Shown piece after piece: positions 57,241 through 64,000 of a stretch of 64,000 nucleotides of DNA. Position numbers and translations under genes: made by a program. The notes under the pieces are model-generated. The model was given only the letters and a program-made list of their open reading frames with translations. It did not search any database and had not been told where the DNA came from. The stretch is from Doryteuthis pealeii (lineage: Eukaryota; Mollusca; Cephalopoda; Myopsida; Loliginidae), in the NCBI GenBank assembly GCA_023376005.1, contig CM042150.1, positions 76,696,688-76,760,687 of the forward strand. The letters are read 5' to 3'. The stretch's first letter is position 1, and each line of letters starts with the position of its first letter.

Positions 57241-60104
57241 CTATTTATTTTTTATGCCTCCTTGTAAATCTTCCTTTTTTTACTATCTTCTTACATCAAT
57301 CTTTTAAGGAAAAGAGAATCTTTACACGAACATATACTATATTGATACAAAGATCAAATTCTGTTAAATTAATTCATCCAATAATTCCCAAAAATGGTCT
57401 CTTAACTTATTCTTCATACCATTTTTTTAAATCATCCAAATTAATCTTAAAAAATTTTGCTATGGCTGTTTTGATCTGGTTAGACAATTTGTTATGTAAA
57501 CTGTTGATGGCAGAGACATTGGGGAAATACATACTCATTTACAGAAATTGCCTGTCATGCTGTTGAAAAAAAAAACTTGTAATGGAAGTCAGTAATCAAG
57601 AATCTACCTCCGGAGTTGATGCTCAAAGCCTGGCCTTATTCACAGAAATACCTGAAGTATTAATGTTTTTGTACTTACATTAGCCATCTTGGGTATTTGC
57701 CAGTTATTTTTAGAGTGTCTGCATCACAACATTTGTCTCTTCTTTCACATTAAAAACTGGCATTGTCCACTTTGCCAAGAACCACATGCCAAGTTTTGGC
57801 CTTGACTGATCCATATCAGTATCAAGTTGTTTTCCTCTTTATGATGGCTTCAAAACATTCGACAACACGAAAGATCTGGACATGTTTCTTTTTTTATATT
57901 TATATTATATTTTTACATATCCAAAACAAAATTAGCAAGAAATAATCTACCATAAAAAATCCACTATGAATTTTCAAGAAAGAATATGAGGCTTTGCCAC
58001 AGACTTGTCAATAAAGAAGTTGTTTAGTTCTTTGTTGAAAGTAATTCTAAAATCAGACTTTGTATTCAGCCCTATATAAAAGTTTTAAAAAATCTTATCA
58101 TAATTCACTAAATATCTTTTTCATTCATCAGTCTCTCTTCACATAACTTAAAGGACTTTAGGACTTTTTAAAAATTAGCTGTGTGTTTTTACCTGTTTCT
58201 TATGATAAGATGTATGTTTCCATTCACAACTTCATACTGTCAATAATAACCCGTCACTGTGTGACATCACACACTTTGCATAATGCTAAACTGAACTTTA
58301 TTTGTCCATTAAGTCAGTTAAATTGAATCTTTATTATTTTATTTGTTACCCATATAAAATAGACATCTAACCAACATTTCAAAATTAGAAACTAAAGTTT
58401 ATGACCTTTTTTACTGTTTTCTGTTTAAAAGATAATCAAGACTTTAAAAAATCTTGTTCTATTTAACATAGTTGACAAGCAATAGAACATGGTAGCATAA
58501 GATTTAACTTCACAATTAAAAGCATTTTAGTTACAAATCTTTACAAAAAAGAATTGGTGTTATGAGCTTATAACCCTAACCACAGAGGTGTAGAATCTCT
58601 CTGGTGGCACCAATTGTTTTAGCTAGTTGTCTTGATAAGTTTCAGTCTACTTCACAATAAAACTCAGTCAGAAAATAAAGATGCTGAAAATAATATTCAA
58701 AATAACAATTGATATGCAAAGGAATTCTGTAAGATATCTCAGTAAGCTTTTATGTAAAAAATATATTGAAATATTTAGAAAAGGTTGTCGGTAGACATCT
58801 GGAATTTGAGAAATGGCATTCATTCTGCTGCACCAAAGGATTAAGGGTTTGAATATCTTGGAATGACAAGAAATAAATAAAGAATGCTTATCTATGTGCA
58901 TTCATCAAGAAAAAGGAATGAAACTTCCTCAAGTCTCTTATTTTGGATTGCAGTCTTTTTGTTATCAATTGTTTTTTTTCTCTTTATCTTTTTTTCTTTG
59001 ACAATTTGAACAAACTGAAGAGTGGAAATAATGTGTTTATTTTTGTTTGATAAAACATTGTCAGGTCACTATTAATCATTTTTTATTATCTGTTTTCTCT
59101 CAACTTAATTTCATGAATTGCTTTTTTATCATGAATCTAGTTTCACCATGTGTTCATCATTTTTTATTTTTTTATCTGAGCTTGTTTGCTGAATTCTATT
59201 GAATTAACGGTCTAAGTAAAGTTGTGTCAAAAACACAACTTCAAAATTGGATTAAACATGAAAATATGAGTCAGAATCCAATGAATAGGCCTAATCTCAA
59301 AAATGACATTGACCTGTATATGATTTATAATGTTGCAGGTTGGAATTCAAATAATGGCAAAAACTAGCTTGTGTTCAAAAATTAGTTCTTTTCATATATC
59401 CAGAGACAGATTTAACATTAGGTGCCTGGGCACTTTTAGTTAAGGACCTCTCAAGTTGCTAACATTAAAATTAAATTAGGTACATGAGAAAAAAAAAAAG
59501 AAAAAAAGAATTGTAGTTAAAAAGAATTCATCAAAAAAATATATAAGTTAGGTTCTAAAGAAAATGTTTATTTTTCTCAATTATATTGATTCTAAGAAAA
59601 CTTATTATGACAAAGTAACATATTCTTTCTAGCTTGCATCAAATCACCATTAATTTATTTCAATAATAAAACTAATCTGATATAATTATCACAAGGTTCT
59701 TATCAGAATCTGTGTACCATCCTTCATATCTTTAATGAATACTAAGTCCTTATTGTGAATAGACTGGATAACTTACCAAGACAAGATGCTAGGTGGCACC
59801 CTACCAGCTGTGTTACTTGTTAATGTATTGTCTTATTTAAATTAATGTCTACTTATTAAAGAGGGTTTTGTGCTGAGACATTAATGTGTAGATCTCGTTT
59901 GCTGACAAAATGAAATAACTTCCAGAAATAAATATGTGATACCCTAACCCTAATTCAGGATATTGGCTGGGAAGTAATTGTATACTCATTTGCTGAAAAG
60001 AAAAAGTAACTTCCAGTATAAACTGAATTACACAGTTATTCTTTATTTACTCTGGTGGGATATTTACCGGTCATCCATAGTTGTATAGGTATATTGTATT
60101 ATTG
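57241..60104. other. long AT-rich non-coding stretch
   Basis: Short plus frames at 57,342 and 57,763 and a minus frame at 58,668-58,901 have no recognised motif. Two ccctaaccctaa-like fragments (58,572 and 59,943) are too short to be telomeric. No repeat family was identified. Confidence 0.5.
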
Positions 60105-60372
60105 TATATATATTATAATAAATATATATAATATAATATATAAAAGTAATTGGTAATTTGCTTGAAGCATTGTGTAAGTATTTAACACATATTAATTTTT
60201 GTTGTGTGTCTTGTTTGTTTTGTTTTTTTGATTTGAAGGCAAAATACAATGCGTATAAAAATTGCATTGTATTGCTTCAATCATTAATATATTATAATAT
60301 ATTATATGTATTGTATATGTATATATAAATATATATATAGTATAATATAATATATATATATATATATATTAA
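60105..60372. repeat. TA-rich microsatellite cluster
   Basis: Interrupted TA and TATAA blocks at about 60,105-60,142 and 60,284-60,372 are separated by unique sequence. Confidence 0.85.
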
Positions 60373-61195
60373 TATTGGCATAATGTATGATATTGCTCAT
60401 TATTTGTTTGGATATCTTTTGGTAGTGATACCTGAAAGGAATAATTAAGGTCATGTTCCTTGAATGATGGTCCTGCCAAATAAAGACAAATTATTTGAGT
60501 GCATGCCTGCTTCTTAGCATGGTGGTAATCAGAAAGAAACTAAGATGAATAAATAAAAATAGAAAGAAATATGAACATATTTCTCCTTCCAATTGCCAAG
60601 AATTTTTTCTGATTTTTCATCTGATGGCTTCTGTTTCTTGTTTAATATAAATTCCTTCTTGGACATTTTTGTTTTGTTCCCTTTCTTCTTGTGTGTTTTT
60701 GTGACAAGTGTCTGGTATTGTTGGCAGAAATTGGGCCGGCATAGAGGCAAAATTTTTTAAGAGCTGCTGCAACAAGCACAACACAAAGCGTCTTTACATT
60801 AACAGCTTTACCAAAAGTTGATCCAAAGCTAGATTCCTAAGCCACAAAATCTTGCGACAGGAGAGATCTTCAGCTTTCCTTCAGACATTAGTTCCTGAGT
60901 GAACATTTGAAACTATATATCTATATTATGTAGCTTTCAGGTAATGAGTGAAGTCAGGGGTAAGAAAAAAATGTATGGATTTTACCAAAATCAATTTCAA
61001 TGTGTCAGCCATTGCATGAGTACTAACATATCACTAAATCTTGAATGCCTTAAATGAAATACAGTTGGAGAAAACAAATAATCTGTCATATATATTCTGA
61101 ATGAATTTGCAAACAGTTAGGACATTAAAAATAAATTGTATTGAATAGTGCATATAATAGTAAATGTAAAATATAAAAAAAGATAGATTTATTTC
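60373..61195. other. non-coding stretch
   Basis: A 73-codon Lys-rich minus frame (60,529-60,750) has no recognisable domain. Nothing else was seen. Confidence 0.45.
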
Positions 61196-61316
61196 ACACA
61201 CACAAACACGTATATATATATAATAATATATTATATATATATATATATATATTATATATATTAAATACATATATATATATATAGTTGTGTGTTGTGGTGT
61301 GTGTTGTGTGTGTGTA
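61196..61316. repeat. (CA)n/(TA)n/(TG)n compound microsatellite
   Basis: A short CA run, long interrupted TA blocks and an interrupted TG run. Confidence 0.92.
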
Positions 61317-61317
61317 A

Positions 61318-61575
61318 TTAGGCAGCATTTCTTTTATTCACACATAGTTGGTTAAATAGTAAGACATCTTTTGTCTATAATATTCTGGATTCAATCTTCA
61401 ATCAGCAAGTGCATGATACAATATCCGGCTGGAATGCTAATGAATTTGCAACAACCTAGTTGTCCGCAAGTCTCAAGTCCCTTCATGCATCTATTGGGGG
61501 ATATGTTAAATTTGCAAAAACAATACAAGCTTTTAAGTATCTATTATACTGGCGTTATGTAGCATCATTGTTTTT
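61318..61575 (+). repeat. dispersed repeat shared with 17.3 and 24.4 kb
   Basis: It shares ttaggcagcatttctt, ggttaaatagtaagacat, attgggggatatgtta and ggcgttatgtagcatcat with the copies inside the inverted repeat. It is an independent copy outside the palindrome. Confidence 0.55.
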
Positions 61576-62345
61576 AAATTGGTTCATTAAATAGCACAAA
61601 AGGTTAGACATTAACTGTTTGCTACTTTAAAAACACTCAAGTGCTCTCCCCCATGTGAATATTAGTTCATTATAATGTGAAGGAATGAACTCTCAAGTTA
61701 AAATAATATAAGACTTTATTTAATGTGAAATGATTCTGAGGTGAATAGGATAGTAAACTTTGAATCATGATCATACAGGTAAAATACAAAAATTTTGGTA
61801 AGAATGAGTTTTATGATCGCGATGGTGACATTTGGTAAGCAAAGATTAAATACATCAGCATTAGATCAAAATAATTTTAAGGTTTGGGACTTAGTATATA
61901 ATGTGAAGGATCTTTGAGAAATCTGAGTCTCTGCTGCTATGTACATTGTATAAATGCTATCTCCAAAATTGTGACCCCCAAATATGGTCATTATTTTGTG
62001 AAAAAATTAATATAAGCTATAATTACATCAAACACCAATTGATAAGTAACTTTCTATATGAAACGACAAACAAAAAAAATTGATTTTAATTATCTAAAGA
62101 AATCACANTCTGGCAACAACAATTTCAAGTTGTATAGCCCATTATGCTTCCATTGGACAACATTGGTGTTATGAAGAGGGGAAGAAGCAGCATGAAAAAC
62201 TTCCTGACTTTTCATATAGCCTTGCTCAAGCCTGTGCTAAATCCAAGTTACAACAAGTCTTGTAAAATTGTCATATGCCAGATTAAAATTATAGTGTTGG
62301 TCAGATTTGAACACACCATAATAATCTTTATTATAAAGATCTGAT
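61576..62345. other. non-coding stretch with one ambiguous base
   Basis: A single n lies at 62,108. No gene or repeat recognised. Confidence 0.5.
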
Positions 62346-62349
62346 TTCT

Positions 62350-62401
62350 CAAGGAGAGAACTACATGTATAATAATGTTAATTATACAGTATTTCTCCTT
62401 A
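62350..62401. repeat. short palindromic repeat, mollusc-type motif
   Basis: It starts tctcaaggagagaactaca and ends with the imperfect complement acagtatttctcctt. Confidence 0.5.
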
Positions 62402-62591
62402 TTTATTAGTAAATGATTTTCTGCTTGCTATCAAAAAACAGTAATTTGTTATATGTTTTGAGCACAAAATTGTGAATTTTTTTAAGCTTAAATACCTAAG
62501 AAATTTCAAGTTCAGTTTTCAACCTAATAATGATAGAGTTACTGTTTGTGTTCACCCCAATAATCTATATTTTATTGATTTAATTTCTTTC

Positions 62592-62645
62592 AGGAGATAA
62601 TTCCCTGTCCAATTATAAGTGCTAATTATAGTGTTGTCTCCCTTA
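62592..62645. repeat. short palindromic repeat, mollusc-type motif
   Basis: It starts caggagataattccctg and ends gtgttgtctcccttat. The end is also seen at 62,384-62,404 and 63,651. A further single arm, caagggagataactcc, is at 62,873-62,888. Confidence 0.55.
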
Positions 62646-62800
62646 TTTATCAGTTGCAAATAATTTTCTGTATAACCAAATATTGACTTTTGCATTTTTT
62701 TCATCCTAAAACAACAAATCATATTGACATTTTTGCTTGTGCATTACCATTGAAATGCTCTAACATGGAAAATAAATCCATTTCTAGTTCCATTTGTAAT

Positions 62801-62801
<1 letters not shown>

Positions 62802-62838
<37 letters not shown>
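62802..62838. repeat. (AAT)n microsatellite
   Basis: About 12 AAT units. Confidence 0.95.
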
Positions 62839-62839
<1 letters not shown>

Positions 62840-62929
62840 TCAGCATTTTCACTCAGAATGATCTGATTTCTCAAGGGAGATAACTCCAGTATGTTAAAGG
62901 TTGGCTCAAGAAAGAAGTGTATGTGGTGT

Positions 62930-63125
62930 ATTGAAGAGGAAAATGAATTAGCTGAGGTTGTTTCCGTTAGACTTTTTCTATTGCTCTAATATCCTTGAGA
63001 AAGGCATGAATCCATCTTTTCTCTTTCTAGTTACAGGGAAAATAGCTAAGCAAACTGGTCTGTCTAGCTTTGCAAGGGAAACCAGTTGAAGAAGAAAAAA
63101 AATACAAACACTGAATTTAACCTGC
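62930..63125 (+). mobile_element. tRNA-derived SINE, type B (3' part)
   Basis: The blocks ccttgagaaaggcatgaatc, ctagttacagggaaaatagc and gaagaagaaaaaaaatacaa are followed by ctgaatttaacc, in the type B order but diverged. Confidence 0.55.
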
Positions 63126-63369
63126 TAGAAGGGAAACAAATAGAGGGGGAAATAGATATTTGAGTCAACAAGTTCCTGCTGGGGGGGGCAAAAAAAGCAA
63201 GTTCACCGTCTTCTCGCAGGCCAAACTTCTTTTGGTCAACACAGTCTTCGTCTTTGACCAGCAGCTGAAAATCTGTCGTTGTCGTCATCAAAATAATCTT
63301 TTCTGACTGCCACACACGTAAGCTGAATGCTTCTCTGCTTGTCATCCCAACTTACTCGCTTTGGTTATT

Positions 63370-63600
63370 CATGGGCATATTACCCAAACATTCGAGCACA
63401 TCAGTCAACCTCGCGTCCGACCAATGCCTAAATCGCATTTGTTTTTGCATGCGGGAGGACGCAGGTTCGATCCTGGCAGGCAAGACAATGTCTTGCTCTT
63501 TTTCCTTTCTCATTCTCCGTCGCAAACATGTGATTGGCAAGTGGTGTAAGATAAGGCCATTGTAAGACTTAAAAGATTTAATGAAAAACCTGAGTCCTAC
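63370..63600 (+). mobile_element. tRNA-derived SINE of a fourth type
   Basis: A perfect Pol III B box, gcaggttcgatcctggc, lies at 63,462-63,478. About 50 bases upstream is a segment, cagtcaacctcgcgtccgac, that resembles a mutated A box and D-arm. The spacing is wider than in a normal tRNA, with an insertion around tttgtttttgcatg, so it is not a functional tRNA gene. It is GC-richer and better preserved than the other SINEs, which suggests a younger insertion. Confidence 0.55.
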
Positions 63601-64000
63601 AGGGGACTGATACAAATTCTGATGGATTAGAGATGGAGTGTTTGTAAAGTGGTTTCCCTTATTTATATGCAAATAATCATTTAAATATAAATTCTGTAGA
63701 TGTAAAGTTCCTTTGTATCAAGCTTAATGGTTGCCAATGGCGGCTTTTCAGTGAGTAAAAGTGAAAGTTGATTTCCTTACAAGGAAGTTTATAAATCATT
63801 GCTGACTGTTTGCTTGGTTTTGTGTAGGAGGAGATGACAGATACGTTTCACCTATGATAAAGTATTTTATAGACCATAAAATCAATCTCATTTACAATTT
63901 GCTTATAGGGGAATTTTAATAATATACTCCTGCCAGACAGAAGCATCTGCAAAGGAAATACCTGGCTTATTCCAGTAACTGGAAAAGTGGAGAGAGCTAT
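63601..64000. other. non-coding end of the window
   Basis: It contains one arm of the mollusc-type motif (ggtttcccttatttat, 63,651) and nothing else recognisable. Confidence 0.45.

Noticed and set aside
59937..59955. ccctaaccctaa telomere-like sequence
   Set aside because: Only two units, with no array. Similar chance fragments occur at 2,951 and 58,572.
63370..63480. Functional tRNA gene suggested by a perfect B box
   Set aside because: No acceptor-stem pairing or proper A-box spacing. An insertion lies between the arms, so a SINE head is the better reading.
1..64000. CRISPR arrays, operons, rRNA genes, phage or plasmid modules
   Set aside because: None was found. Regular repeats are microsatellites or minisatellites, and gene structure is eukaryotic.

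Overview
This window is eukaryotic, intron- and repeat-dominated nuclear DNA. It is very AT-rich and full of TA, TG/CA and CT microsatellites. It carries many tRNA-derived SINEs, broken LINE, mariner and hAT elements, and almost no open coding sequence. Several copies of the short motif gggagataac, which I recall as common in mollusc genomes, together with the SINE style and the ion-channel exon, suggest a mollusc, probably a cephalopod (octopus or squid). That assignment is inference.

Layout: 1-9 kb is mostly featureless AT-rich DNA with SINE relics and a decayed mariner transposase (about 7.6-8.1 kb, minus strand). A 100-base N gap lies at 10,625-10,724. Immediately after it comes the most conspicuous structure, an inverted repeat of about 20 kb: left arm 10,725-20,872, a spacer of about 57 bases, right arm 20,930 to at least 30,977. 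Every element in the left arm (SINEs, LINE reverse transcriptase, microsatellites) recurs in mirror image in the right arm. The arms differ mainly by one-base insertions and deletions rather than substitutions, and the left end coincides with the gap. A fold-back or gap-filling assembly artefact is therefore the leading explanation, although a real palindrome cannot be excluded.

From 31 to 49 kb there are two adjacent SINEs (33.5-34.1 kb) and a large microsatellite cluster (37.2-37.8 kb). Three minus-strand fragments of a LINE ORF2 C-terminus sit at 38.5, 41.8 and 44.9 kb. There are also purine-rich tracts and a LINE C-terminal fragment at 46.4 kb.

The only convincing host coding sequence is one exon at 49,076-49,231 (+). 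It has clean splice sites and encodes the end of M1, the pore-lining M2 and the M2-M3 loop of a pentameric (Cys-loop superfamily) ligand-gated ion channel. The rest of that gene is not recognised in the window, so much of the flanking DNA is probably its introns.

From 50 to 64 kb there is a foldback element, a two-copy dispersed repeat, a mariner fragment and a compact hAT element. The hAT element has an 8-bp target duplication and a duplicated 3' terminus. After it come a minisatellite of roughly 50-bp units, a 140-bp hairpin element, more SINEs and mollusc-type short palindromes. No rRNA gene, functional tRNA gene, CRISPR array or bacterial-type operon was seen.
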